NCBI GenBank assembly: GCA_964400625.1
Contig: CAYNUS010000001.1
Span: 195,510-259,509, forward strand
DNA: 64,000 nt
From: DYFX01 sp964400625
GTDB lineage: Bacteria; Patescibacteriota; Patescibacteriia; SG8-24; DYFX01
Direction of reading: 5' to 3'
The notes beneath the pieces were generated by a model. It was not told the origin of the DNA, made no database searches, and saw only the letters and a list, made by a program, of their open reading frames with translations. A program made the translations under genes and the position numbers. This document shows, in pieces, positions 24,063 to 30,592 of this stretch. The first letter of the stretch is position 1; the number at the start of each line of letters is the position of its first letter.

Positions 24063-25382
24063 ATGAGTTCCAAGACCGCGACGCTCTTCCTCTGCACCAA
24101 ATGCGACGCCCAGTCCACCAAGTGGAGCGGGCGTTGTTTGGAATGCGGCGGCTGGGGCACCGTCGTCGAGTCGGCGGCGGAAGCGCCGAAGGCCTCCCCC
24201 GCCGGCGCGCTGTCCAAGAGCGCGGCCAAGCCAGGCGCCGTCGTCTCGCTCCAGGGCCTCAAGGGCAAGAAGGCCGAACGGCGGCCGACCGGCATCGGCG
24301 AGCTCGATCGCGTGCTGGGCGGCGGCATCGTCCCCGGGTCGCTCATCCTCATCTCCGGCGAGCCCGGCATCGGCAAGTCGACGCTCCTCCTCCAGGTCGC
24401 CGCCAAGGTCGCGGACGTCCTCTATATCTCCGGCGAGGAATCCGCCGAGCAGATCGCGCTCCGCTTCGAGCGCCTCGGCATCGCCGCGCCGACCCTGAAG
24501 TTCTCCCCCGAGACGGACGTCCCCACCATCCTCGCCACCATCGAAGCCGAGAAGCCCTCGCTCGCCGTCATCGACTCGGTCCAGACGCTCGCGGCGGCCG
24601 ACGTCGGCGGCGAAGCGGGCGGCCCTTCCCAGCTCCGCGGCATCACCGCGGGGCTCATGGAGTTCGCCAAGCGCACCGGCATCCCGCTCCTCCTGGTCGG
24701 ACAGATCACCAAGGACGGCGCCATCGCCGGCCCGAAGACGCTCGAGCACCTGGTCGACGTCGTCGTCTCCTTCGAAGGCGACCGCTCCTCGAGCTACCGC
24801 CTGCTCCGCACGACCAAGAACCGCTTCGGCGCCACGGACGAAGTCGGCGTCTTCGAGATGACGGGCTCCGGGCTCCAGGAGGTGGCGAACCCTTCGTCGT
24901 TCTTCCTCACGGAGCGGAGCAAGGACGCGCCCGGGTCGGTCGTCACCTGCATCATGGAAGGCACGCGGCCGATCCTGGTCGAGATCCAGGCGCTCGCCTC
25001 GCGCACGACCTTCGGCTATCCGCAGCGCCGCGCCTCGGGTTTCGACGCGAACCGCCTGCAGGTGCTCCTCGCCGTGATGACGGAGCGCCTCGGCATCCCC
25101 ACGCAGACGCATGACGTCCACCTGAACGTCGCGGGCGGCTACAAGGTGAAGGAGCCGGCCGCCGACGCCGCGGTCGTGCTGGCGGTCGCCTCCGCGCTCT
25201 CCGGCAAGGCCCTCCCCCACGACCTCGTGGCGATCGGGGAGGTCGGACTCGGCGGCGAGCTCCGCGCGGTGCCGATGCTCGACAAGCGCGAGGCGGAGGC
25301 GAAGCGGCTGAACTTCACGAACGTCGCCAGCGCGAAAGGCGCCAAGCACATGAAAGACGTCGTCCTGAAACTCTTCCCTTGA
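24063..25382 (+). CDS. radA: DNA repair protein RadA/Sms
   Basis: 439 aa. A four-Cys zinc finger (CTKC...CLEC, about residues 11-30), a RecA-like ATPase with Walker A GEPGIGKST (about 98-106), the RadA-specific KNRFG motif (about 252) and a C-terminal Lon-like domain (about 290-439). It drives branch migration during recombination. The length is standard and all hallmark motifs are intact. Its stop codon forms part of a TTGACG that may be the -35 of the next gene. Confidence 0.97.
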   Translation: MSSKTATLFLCTKCDAQSTKWSGRCLECGGWGTVVESAAEAPKASPAGALSKSAAKPGAVVSLQGLKGKKAERRPTGIGELDRVLGGGIVPGSLILISGEPGIGKSTLLLQVAAKVADVLYISGEESAEQIALRFERLGIAAPTLKFSPETDVPTILATIEAEKPSLAVIDSVQTLAAADVGGEAGGPSQLRGITAGLMEFAKRTGIPLLLVGQITKDGAIAGPKTLEHLVDVVVSFEGDRSSSYRLLRTTKNRFGATDEVGVFEMTGSGLQEVANPSSFFLTERSKDAPGSVVTCIMEGTRPILVEIQALASRTTFGYPQRRASGFDANRLQVLLAVMTERLGIPTQTHDVHLNVAGGYKVKEPAADAAVVLAVASALSGKALPHDLVAIGEVGLGGELRAVPMLDKREAEAKRLNFTNVASAKGAKHMKDVVLKLFP

Positions 25383-25428
25383 CGGGAGGAGTTTTTCGAA
25401 CCATCATGTCCGCATCGAAGGAGGAACC

Positions 25429-25782
25429 GTGACCCTGCACAAGATCCTTATCCGTCTCAAGGCCGGCTGGTCCTGGAACGGCGCCAACTATCCCGGCTAC
25501 GACGCCCTGCCCAGCGACCGCGCGCGCGAGCTCTTCCGGCTCAAGCACGTGCTGCTCCACTTCAACAAGCAGATCGGCACCGCGGCCGCCGCCGTCGAGC
25601 GGGCCGAGCACCGCGCGGACGACAAGGGCCCGCCGCACGAGAAGCGCGTCGAGACCTGCGGCAAGCTCCTCGCGCTCGCCCTCCAGCTCGCCGACCTCTC
25701 CGGCGTGCGCCCGGAGGAGCTCGAGAAGTGGATCGCCAAGAACCATCCCCTGCCCAAGGACCTCGACGACGAGACCTCCTGA
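25429..25782 (+). CDS. Hypothetical protein, 117 aa
   Basis: A soluble, mostly helical protein (Ala/Glu/Lys-rich) with a Trp-rich N-terminal stretch (LKAGWSWNGANYPGYD) and one Cys. No family is recognised. The GTG start is supported by GAAGGAGG 4 nt upstream. A possible -35 (TTGACG at 25379-25384) overlaps the radA stop. The terminator lies just past its stop, inside the end of the convergent recG. It belongs to the Shine-Dalgarno-led unit class. Confidence 0.7.
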   Translation: MTLHKILIRLKAGWSWNGANYPGYDALPSDRARELFRLKHVLLHFNKQIGTAAAAVERAEHRADDKGPPHEKRVETCGKLLALALQLADLSGVRPEELEKWIAKNHPLPKDLDDETS

Positions 25783-25783
25783 C

Positions 25784-27811
25784 TCACTCGAGATGCACCG
25801 TCTCGGCTTCGGCCGAGATTTTCTTTTTGAGCGCGCGGTGCGCGGCGAGGTCCGGGTCGGCCTCCATGAGCGCGGCGACGGACGCCTTGGCCTCCTCGAT
25901 GAGGGCGGTATCGTCCGGGCGGAACCGCTTGAGTTCCGCGAAACCGGATTGTTCCTCGCCGAACAGGCTGCCGGGCCCGCGGAAGCGGAGATCGAGCTCG
26001 GAAAGCTCGAAGCAATCCTTCGCGCGGACGAAGGCCTGCAGGCGCAGGGCGGCCTGCGGAGCGCCGTGGGTGGCGGCCAGGAAACAGCGCGACGGGAGCG
26101 CGCTGCGGCCGACGCGGCCGCGCAGCTGGTGGAGCTGGGCGAGTCCGAAGCGCTCGGCGCCCTCGACGATCATCGTCGTGGCCTTGGGCACGTCGACGCC
26201 GACCTCGATGACGGTGGTCGAGACGAGCACGTCCGTCGCGCCGTCGGCGAACTCGGCCATGACGGCGCGCTTCTCCGGCGCCTTCATGCGTCCATGCAGG
26301 AGCGCGATCGCGAGATCGGGAAGCTCCGCGCGCAGGCGCTCGACCTCCTCCTCCGCGGATTTCACCCCGAGCGCGTCCGACGGCTCGATGAGCGGGCAGA
26401 CCACGAACGTCTTGCGCCCCTCCGCCGCCTCGCGCCTCACGTGCGCGAGCATCGCTTTCCTTCCGTGCCCCCCGACGAGTTCGGTGGCGACCGGCGTGCG
26501 TCCGGGCGGCATCTCGCGGAGCGCGGAAAAATCGACGTCGCCGTAGAGGGCGAGCGCGAGCGAGCGCGGGATGGGCGTCGCGGTCATCGACAGGAAGTGC
26601 GGGATCTCGCCGTCGGCGGGCGGCGGCAGCTTCGCCAAGAGTTCCTGGCGCTGGGCGACGCCGAAGCGATGCTGTTCGTCGACCACGACGAGCGCCACAT
26701 GCTTGGGCGCGAACCCTTTCGAGAGGAGCGCGTGCGTGCCGACCACGATGGCCGCCCCGTCGTGGTCGTCCTTGCGCGAGGCGGTGCGGAGCGCCGCGCG
26801 GAACGGCGTGCCTTCGAGCAGGCGGCTCACGGTGGCGAAGTGCTGTTCGGCCAGGATCTCGGTGGGCGCCATGAGCAGGCTCTTCTGCCCGACGAGCGCG
26901 CAGGCGTGCATGGCCATCGCGGCCACGACCGTCTTGCCGCTGCCGACGTCCCCTTCGACGAGCCTCTGCATCGGACGCCCGCTGCCGAGGTCCTGCAGGA
27001 TGCGCCAGACGACACGCTTCTGGTCGCCCGTCATCGCGAACGGCAAGGACGCCACGAAGGCGCGCGTCGCGGCCTCGTCGAACGGGATGGACGGCCCCTT
27101 CTTCAGCTCCAGCGCGCGCCGCGCCCAGGCGCCGCGGAGCTGGAAGAGGAAGAGCTCCTCGAACCGGAAGCGGCGGTCGGCGGCGTCGGCGGCGGCCATC
27201 GCGTCGGGGAAATGGATGGCGCGGAGCGCCTCGCGGAGGCCGAGGACGCCGGACCGCTCGAGGACGGATTCCGGAAGCGTCTCCTCGAGCGCATCCACGG
27301 CCGGAAGCGCCGCGTGCAGGAGCGCGCGGATCTGCTTGGGCGTGAGGTCTCCGGACGACGGATAGACCGGCACGAGGCGTCCGGTGTGGACCGGCGCGGA
27401 GGCGGATTCCTTCTCGTAGGTGGGGTTCACGAGCTCGAGGCCCCACGGCGTCGATTCCAGCTTGCCGGACATGAGCACGCGGTCGCCCGGCTTCAGGACC
27501 TTGGCGATGAACGGCTGGCGGAACCAGACGACCTTGGCCGACCCCGTCTCGTCGGAGACCGTCGCCTCGGTGAGGAGCATCCCCTTCTTGGCCGAGCGGC
27601 GCGAACGGATCATGTCGATGCGGACCCGGACCGTCACCGGCCCCTCGGACGGCCCCGTGAGCGGAGCGGCTTTCGAGAGGTCGTCATAGCGGAACGGAAG
27701 ATGGAAAAGCAGGTCACGCGCGGTGACGATCCCCATCCCCTTCAGTTGCCGGGCCAGCCGGGCCCCGAGCCTGCCGAGCTCGGAAACGGGCGTCTGCGGC
27801 GAAATCCCCAT
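25784..27811 (-). CDS. recG: ATP-dependent DNA helicase RecG
   Basis: 675 aa. An N-terminal wedge/OB domain (about 1-230) that binds branched DNA, then helicase motifs: Walker A GDVGSGKT (about 285), VVDEQHRFG (DExH, about 376), MTATPIPR, and the C-terminal helicase domain with GRMK, VSTTVIEVGVDVP and QLRGRVGR. It reverses stalled forks. The frame stays open 109 codons further upstream, but that stretch lies in the tRNA-Arg leader region; the start at MGISPQTPVSELG is preceded by a TATACT box 10 nt away. Confidence 0.96.
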   Translation of the reverse strand: MGISPQTPVSELGRLGARLARQLKGMGIVTARDLLFHLPFRYDDLSKAAPLTGPSEGPVTVRVRIDMIRSRRSAKKGMLLTEATVSDETGSAKVVWFRQPFIAKVLKPGDRVLMSGKLESTPWGLELVNPTYEKESASAPVHTGRLVPVYPSSGDLTPKQIRALLHAALPAVDALEETLPESVLERSGVLGLREALRAIHFPDAMAAADAADRRFRFEELFLFQLRGAWARRALELKKGPSIPFDEAATRAFVASLPFAMTGDQKRVVWRILQDLGSGRPMQRLVEGDVGSGKTVVAAMAMHACALVGQKSLLMAPTEILAEQHFATVSRLLEGTPFRAALRTASRKDDHDGAAIVVGTHALLSKGFAPKHVALVVVDEQHRFGVAQRQELLAKLPPPADGEIPHFLSMTATPIPRSLALALYGDVDFSALREMPPGRTPVATELVGGHGRKAMLAHVRREAAEGRKTFVVCPLIEPSDALGVKSAEEEVERLRAELPDLAIALLHGRMKAPEKRAVMAEFADGATDVLVSTTVIEVGVDVPKATTMIVEGAERFGLAQLHQLRGRVGRSALPSRCFLAATHGAPQAALRLQAFVRAKDCFELSELDLRFRGPGSLFGEEQSGFAELKRFRPDDTALIEEAKASVAALMEADPDLAAHRALKKKISAEAETVHLE
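25801..25828 (+). terminator. Terminator of the 117-aa gene, within the recG 3' end
   Basis: TCTCGGC-TTCG-GCCGAGA, a 7-bp stem with a stable TTCG loop, then TTTTCTTTTT. Confidence 0.75.
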
Positions 27812-27821
27812 AGGCAGGGGC

Positions 27822-27827
27822 AGTATA
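27822..27827 (-). promoter_or_regulatory. -10 box of recG
   Basis: TATACT on the minus strand, ending 10 nt before the recG ATG; near-leaderless spacing. Confidence 0.45.
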
Positions 27828-27855
27828 GCACCCGCCCATGGCGAACAGGCCAGGG

Positions 27856-27884
27856 TTGACTTCCCCCAGGTATTCCGATACAGT
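27856..27884 (+). promoter_or_regulatory. Promoter of the tRNA-Arg leader and tRNA
   Basis: TTGACT (27856-27861), an exact 17-nt spacer and TACAGT (27879-27884). Transcription would start near 27891, about 150 nt before the tRNA, and include the structured leader element. Confidence 0.7.
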
Positions 27885-27897
27885 ATCCCCGTTCCAG

Positions 27898-28042
27898 AGG
27901 TCCGTTCCGCGCGACCGCGCGGAACACCTTGAACCGCCATCAAGGCTGGGCCTGCCCAGCCGCGAAGGAGGAGCGACTGACGAGCGTTAGGGAGCGTGGG
28001 CTCAGCCCGCGCGACCGGCAGCTCGTCAGGTAGCGACGTCGT
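27898..28042 (+). ncRNA. Structured tRNA-leader element, copy 1 (tRNA-Arg)
   Basis: About 145 nt ending at the tRNA-Arg 5' end. Helices: P1 27904-27911/27918-27925; P2 27928-27932/27940-27944; P3 27945-27950/27955-27960 with a CCTG loop; P4 27977-27985/28021-28029 (9 bp, perfect); P5 27994-28001/28005-28012 with a 3-nt loop. An invariant purine strand GAAGGAGGAG lies between P3 and P4. Two further copies precede tRNA-Ser(GCT) and tRNA-Val, and base changes between copies are largely compensatory. I know no family with this structure. Confidence 0.75.
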
Positions 28043-28119
28043 GAGCCCATAGCTCAGCTGGATAGAGCGCAGCCCTGCGAAGGCTGAGGTCGAACGTTCG
28101 AATCGTTCTGGGCTCACCA
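28043..28119 (+). tRNA. tRNA-Arg (anticodon GCG), CCA encoded
   Basis: Full cloverleaf: 7-bp acceptor GAGCCCA/TGGGCTC, D stem GCTC/GAGC, anticodon stem CAGCC/GGCTG with loop CTGCGAA, T stem GAACG/CGTTC with TTCGAAT. The anticodon GCG (28077-28079) reads CGC, and CGU by wobble. Most bacteria use ACG edited to ICG here, so this G34 version would not need the deaminase TadA. Confidence 0.95.
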
Positions 28120-28123
28120 TGCG

Positions 28124-28149
28124 AAAAACAGCGGTCACCCGCTGTTTTT
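28124..28149 (+). terminator. Terminator of tRNA-Arg
   Basis: AAAAACAGCGG pairs with CCGCTGTTTTT, an 11-bp stem with a 4-nt loop, ending in a T run. Confidence 0.85.
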
Positions 28150-28159
28150 GCTTTGCCGC

Positions 28160-28678
28160 CTAGAGCTTGAAGACGCGTCCGAGCAGGTCCCCCAGCGGCT
28201 CTTCGGACTTCCCGTTCTCGTCGAGATAGTCGAGAAGCGCCCGCCGCACCTCGACAGGGTCGGCGTCCTCGAACGGGACGACGATCCGGGGCGTGAGGGC
28301 GTTCTTGTGCTCGATATAGAGGTTCTTGACGTACGGCGGCTCGTACACGATCCAGAAGTCCTTGAGCTCCTTGTACGGCACGAACAGCTCCCCGACGGCG
28401 ACGCCGCGCGTCGTGACCTGGAACATGAGGCGCTCCGGCTCGCGCAGGGTCGAGAGGCCGATGATGACGCCGAACATCACGATGATGATCGCGAAGAGGA
28501 AGTTCTGCGTGATGATCGCGTAGAGGATGAGCCCGACGCCTGCGAGGACCGCGGCGGCATACCAGACGGGGCCCCGCTGGTGGCGCTCATATTCGTCGAT
28601 CAGCCAGCCGAAAATCGTCTCACCTACCTCGGCGGCTTCCTGTTCCTCCAGGATGTCCTCCTGCGTTTCCACTGCCAT
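28160..28678 (-). CDS. Two-helix membrane protein with C-terminal PH-like domain
   Basis: 172 aa. An acidic N-terminal segment, two adjacent membrane helices (about 39-60 and 63-80), then a cytoplasmic beta-rich region (VTTRGVAVGELFVPYKELKDFWIVYE...) resembling bacterial PH-type membrane-associated domains. No firm family. The start is set at MAVETQED because a TATACT box ends 8 nt before it, as for other leaderless-type genes here; the open frame extends further but crosses that promoter. Confidence 0.7.
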   Translation of the reverse strand: MAVETQEDILEEQEAAEVGETIFGWLIDEYERHQRGPVWYAAAVLAGVGLILYAIITQNFLFAIIIVMFGVIIGLSTLREPERLMFQVTTRGVAVGELFVPYKELKDFWIVYEPPYVKNLYIEHKNALTPRIVVPFEDADPVEVRRALLDYLDENGKSEEPLGDLLGRVFKL

Positions 28679-28686
28679 ATGGCCCC

Positions 28687-28692
28687 AGTATA
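28687..28692 (-). promoter_or_regulatory. -10 box of the 172-aa membrane protein gene
   Basis: TATACT on the minus strand, 8 nt before the ATG. It lies back to back with the tRNA-Ser(GCT) promoter at 28698. Confidence 0.5.
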
Positions 28693-28697
28693 CCACC

Positions 28698-28726
28698 TTT
28701 ACAACCCCCGCAAAACCCCGTAGGAT
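28698..28726 (+). promoter_or_regulatory. Promoter of the tRNA-Ser(GCT) leader and tRNA
   Basis: TTTACA (28698-28703), an exact 17-nt spacer and TAGGAT (28721-28726), in the same position relative to the leader element as in copy 1. Confidence 0.65.
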
Positions 28727-28740
28727 AGGCCTGCTAGAAG

Positions 28741-28884
28741 AGGAATCGTCCTGCGCGACCGCGCGGGACACCCTGAACCGCCATCAAGGCTGGGCCTGCC
28801 CAGCCGCGAAGGAGGAGCGGCCGGCACGCGACAGGGAGGACGGGCTCGGCCCGTCCGACCGAGAGCGGGTCGGGTAAGCGACGT
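28741..28884 (+). ncRNA. Structured tRNA-leader element, copy 2 (tRNA-Ser GCT)
   Basis: Same order of helices as copy 1. P1 28748-28755/28762-28769 (GTCCTGCG/CGCGGGAC); P3 invariant; P4 28821-28829/28865-28873 (8 of 9 pairs); P5 28838-28845/28849-28856 (GGACGGGC/GCCCGTCC, 8 of 8). P1, P4 and P5 differ from copy 1 mostly by paired changes. It ends directly at the tRNA 5' base. Confidence 0.75.
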
Positions 28885-28973
28885 GGAGGGTTGCGCCGAA
28901 TGGTAAGGCAGCAGTTTGCTAAACTGCGACCGGGCAACTGGTCTTGTGGGTTCGATCCCCACACCCTCCGCCA
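28885..28973 (+). tRNA. tRNA-Ser (anticodon GCT), CCA encoded
   Basis: Class II tRNA with a long variable arm (GACC...GGTC). Acceptor GGAGGGT/ACCCTCC, anticodon stem GCAGT/ACTGC with loop TTGCTAA (GCT at 28918-28920), T stem GTGGG/CCCAC, G discriminator, CCA at 28971-28973. Confidence 0.95.
28954..28973 (+). repeat. 20-bp direct repeat at the tRNA-Ser 3' end, copy 1
   Basis: GATCCCCACACCCTCCGCCA, the 3' end of tRNA-Ser(GCT). It is repeated exactly at 29126-29145. Confidence 0.9.
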
Positions 28974-29004
28974 AGAAGACTCCACATCGTGGAGTCTTCT
29001 TTTT
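28974..29004 (+). terminator. Terminator of tRNA-Ser(GCT)
   Basis: AGAAGACTCCAC pairs with GTGGAGTCTTCT (12 bp, 3-nt loop) followed by TTTT, directly after the CCA end. Confidence 0.9.
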
Positions 29005-29125
29005 GACGCGTATCGGGGATCGAAGCCGACGGACGGAAAGTCAACTGCTTGGCTTTCCGGACGCGGCGGGCGAGGGAGGAGGCGTGAGCGATCGACCGAA
29101 GGGAGCCGCGAACGCCGGGGGACGA
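29005..29125. other. Non-coding spacer between tRNA-Ser 3' repeats
   Basis: I see no gene here. It holds one 7-bp hairpin (CGGAAAG...CTTTCCG) and a stretch, AGGGAGGAGGCG...GACCG, that weakly recalls the P5 region of the tRNA-leader element. It may be a decayed leader-tRNA unit or an excised insertion. Confidence 0.4.
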
Positions 29126-29145
29126 GGATCCCCACACCCTCCGCC
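29126..29145 (+). repeat. 20-bp direct repeat of the tRNA-Ser 3' end, copy 2
   Basis: Exact copy of the tRNA-Ser(GCT) 3' end including CCA, without a tRNA 5' half upstream. A terminator-like hairpin follows. Confidence 0.9.
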
Positions 29146-29147
29146 AG

Positions 29148-29181
29148 CAAAAAGACCTCATCGCGAGATGGGGTCTTTTTT
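29148..29181 (+). terminator. Terminator-like hairpin after the tRNA-Ser fragment
   Basis: AAAAAGACC...GGTCTTTTT with an imperfect extension, followed by T. Its placement mirrors the terminator after the intact tRNA. Confidence 0.7.
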
Positions 29182-29192
29182 CGTTCATGTGA

Positions 29193-29282
29193 TGGCGGAG
29201 GGGGTGAGATTCGAACTCACGGCCCGCTTGCGCGGGCTACGGTTTTCAAGACCGTTGCCTTAAACCGCTCGGCCACCCCTCC
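29193..29282 (-). tRNA. tRNA-Ser (anticodon TGA), CCA encoded
   Basis: Class II tRNA on the minus strand: acceptor GGAGGGG/CCCCTCC, D stem GCC/GGC, anticodon stem ACGGT/ACCGT with loop CTTGAAA (TGA), long variable arm AGCCCGC...GCGGGC, T loop TTCGAAT, G discriminator, CCA. It lacks the leader element found before the other three tRNAs and follows comF by 8 nt, so it may be read from the comF transcript. Confidence 0.95.
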
Positions 29283-29290
29283 CGGCGCAC

Positions 29291-29971
29291 TCAGCCTAAC
29301 ATGGGCCCTATCGGCCGTGAAGCTTCGGTTTCGCCGTCCTCGCCGTCCCTCCCCCACGCGAGCGCGAAAGCGTCGACGCGGCCTGCCCCGGCGGCGCGCA
29401 GGACGGACGCGCATTCCCGGATCGTCGCGCCGCTCGTGCGGACGTCGTCCACGAGCAGGAACGACCGGTCGCGAAGGGCCGCCGGCAGAGGCGCGCAGGC
29501 GAAGGCGCCATGCACGTTCGCGCGGCGGTCCGCGGCGCGGGTCTGCGCCTCCGTGCGGCGCGGACGATGGAGCAGGCCCGGCGCGAACCTGCGGCCCGTC
29601 GCCTCGGCCAGCGCGCGGGCGAGCGCCTCCGCCTGGTTGAACCCGCGCTGGCGGAGCCTCGCCGGATGGAGCGGCACCGCGGCTACGGCCGCATCGGGCG
29701 CGAAGATCCCTCCGCTCGACCGGACGGCGCGCCGCACGAGCGTCTCGAGCGCCGGCAGCGCGCACGTCCATCCCTCATACTTCACGTCATGCAGGAGGCG
29801 GCGGACGAGCGGCTGGGCGTACGCGAAACCGGCCAGCGTGCGCATGCCGCCGTCCTCGTAGACGCGGCGGGAAGGGACGACGCCGGCCAGGCAGGCCTCG
29901 CAGGCATGCGCGCCCGGCGCTCCGCACGCCGCGCATTCGAGCGGAAAGAGGATATCCAAAACGCGCCCCAT
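29291..29971 (-). CDS. comF: ComF family phosphoribosyltransferase-like protein
   Basis: 226 aa. An N-terminal zinc-finger-like Cys set (CAACGAPGAHACEACL) is followed by a phosphoribosyltransferase fold with VVAAVPLHPARLRQRGFNQAE-type sequence and the PRPP loop VDDVRTSGATI. ComF proteins act in uptake of transforming DNA. It is last in the T4SS operon, 39 nt after the VirB8-like gene. The ATG at 29971 is preferred because the family starts near LDILFPLECAAC and T precedes it; a TTG at 30010 is the alternative. Confidence 0.9.
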   Translation of the reverse strand: MGRVLDILFPLECAACGAPGAHACEACLAGVVPSRRVYEDGGMRTLAGFAYAQPLVRRLLHDVKYEGWTCALPALETLVRRAVRSSGGIFAPDAAVAAVPLHPARLRQRGFNQAEALARALAEATGRRFAPGLLHRPRRTEAQTRAADRRANVHGAFACAPLPAALRDRSFLLVDDVRTSGATIRECASVLRAAGAGRVDAFALAWGRDGEDGETEASRPIGPMLG

Positions 29972-30010
29972 ACGGGCGCGTTCATACGCGAGGGCGGACC
30001 CGCGCGTCAA

Positions 30011-30592
30011 CTAGTCTTCCCAGACGGCCGCGTCCACCAGCCAGTTCTCGCCCGATCGGAGGAGTTCCATGCGCAGGGTGCGGTAGGCGATGGCCGGCGC
30101 GGCGGTGCCCGTCGAACGCTCCTGCTGGAGCGTGACGGCGATGACGGCCTCGTCATCGGTCATGCTGCGCACGTCCGTCGAGACCTTCACGCTCGTGACG
30201 CCCTCATACGGCTGTCCCGGCGCCGTCTGCGCCGTCGCCAGGAACGCCTCGGTGCGGCTGCGGTAGCCGGCCGACATGACGGGCAGGAGGTCGCGAAGAT
30301 TGCGGTAGTCGCCTTGGTTCGAATAGCTTCCATACCGTTCCGCGAACAGTTCCGCCATCTGGCGGCCGGCCGTATTCCCCGGGGTGGGGGCCGGCGCGAC
30401 GATCAGCGGGTTCGCGAAGACTTCCGCCGGCTGGGCGGGCTCCCCGATGTCCGTCGGCGCCTCGATGATGCCGGTCGTCGTATCCGGCTGGGGCGCTACC
30501 CTGCCCGCGAGCCAGATGATGACCGCCACGATGATGGCGATGAGGAGCAGGATCAGCCCGACGATGAGGATGGCGCGTCTTCGTGGTGTCAT
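30011..30592 (-). CDS. Single-pass membrane protein, VirB8-like candidate
   Basis: 193 aa. One membrane helix (about 8-29), a Pro/Thr-rich linker (about 32-75), and an extracytoplasmic domain of about 115 residues with a helix followed by beta strands (SVKVSTDVRSM, AVIAVTLQQER, TLRMELLRSGENWLVDAAVW), the pattern of NTF2-like VirB8/TcpC domains. It overlaps the VirB4 stop by 4 nt, which supports a T4SS role. Assignment is by architecture and context only. Confidence 0.6.
   Translation of the reverse strand: MTPRRRAILIVGLILLLIAIIVAVIIWLAGRVAPQPDTTTGIIEAPTDIGEPAQPAEVFANPLIVAPAPTPGNTAGRQMAELFAERYGSYSNQGDYRNLRDLLPVMSAGYRSRTEAFLATAQTAPGQPYEGVTSVKVSTDVRSMTDDEAVIAVTLQQERSTGTAAPAIAYRTLRMELLRSGENWLVDAAVWED

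Noticed and set aside
27898..28042. The tRNA-leader repeat as a short protein-coding gene
   Set aside because: A similar short peptide can be read in the three copies, but no start codon follows the GAAGGAGGAG strand at good spacing, and the changes between copies preserve base pairs, not codons.
27812..28138. N-terminal extension of recG
   Set aside because: It would be read through the tRNA-Arg, its leader and two promoters; RecG homology begins at 27811.
29005..29145. A second full tRNA-Ser gene
   Set aside because: Only the last 20 nt match; no acceptor 5' strand, D arm or anticodon arm can be built.
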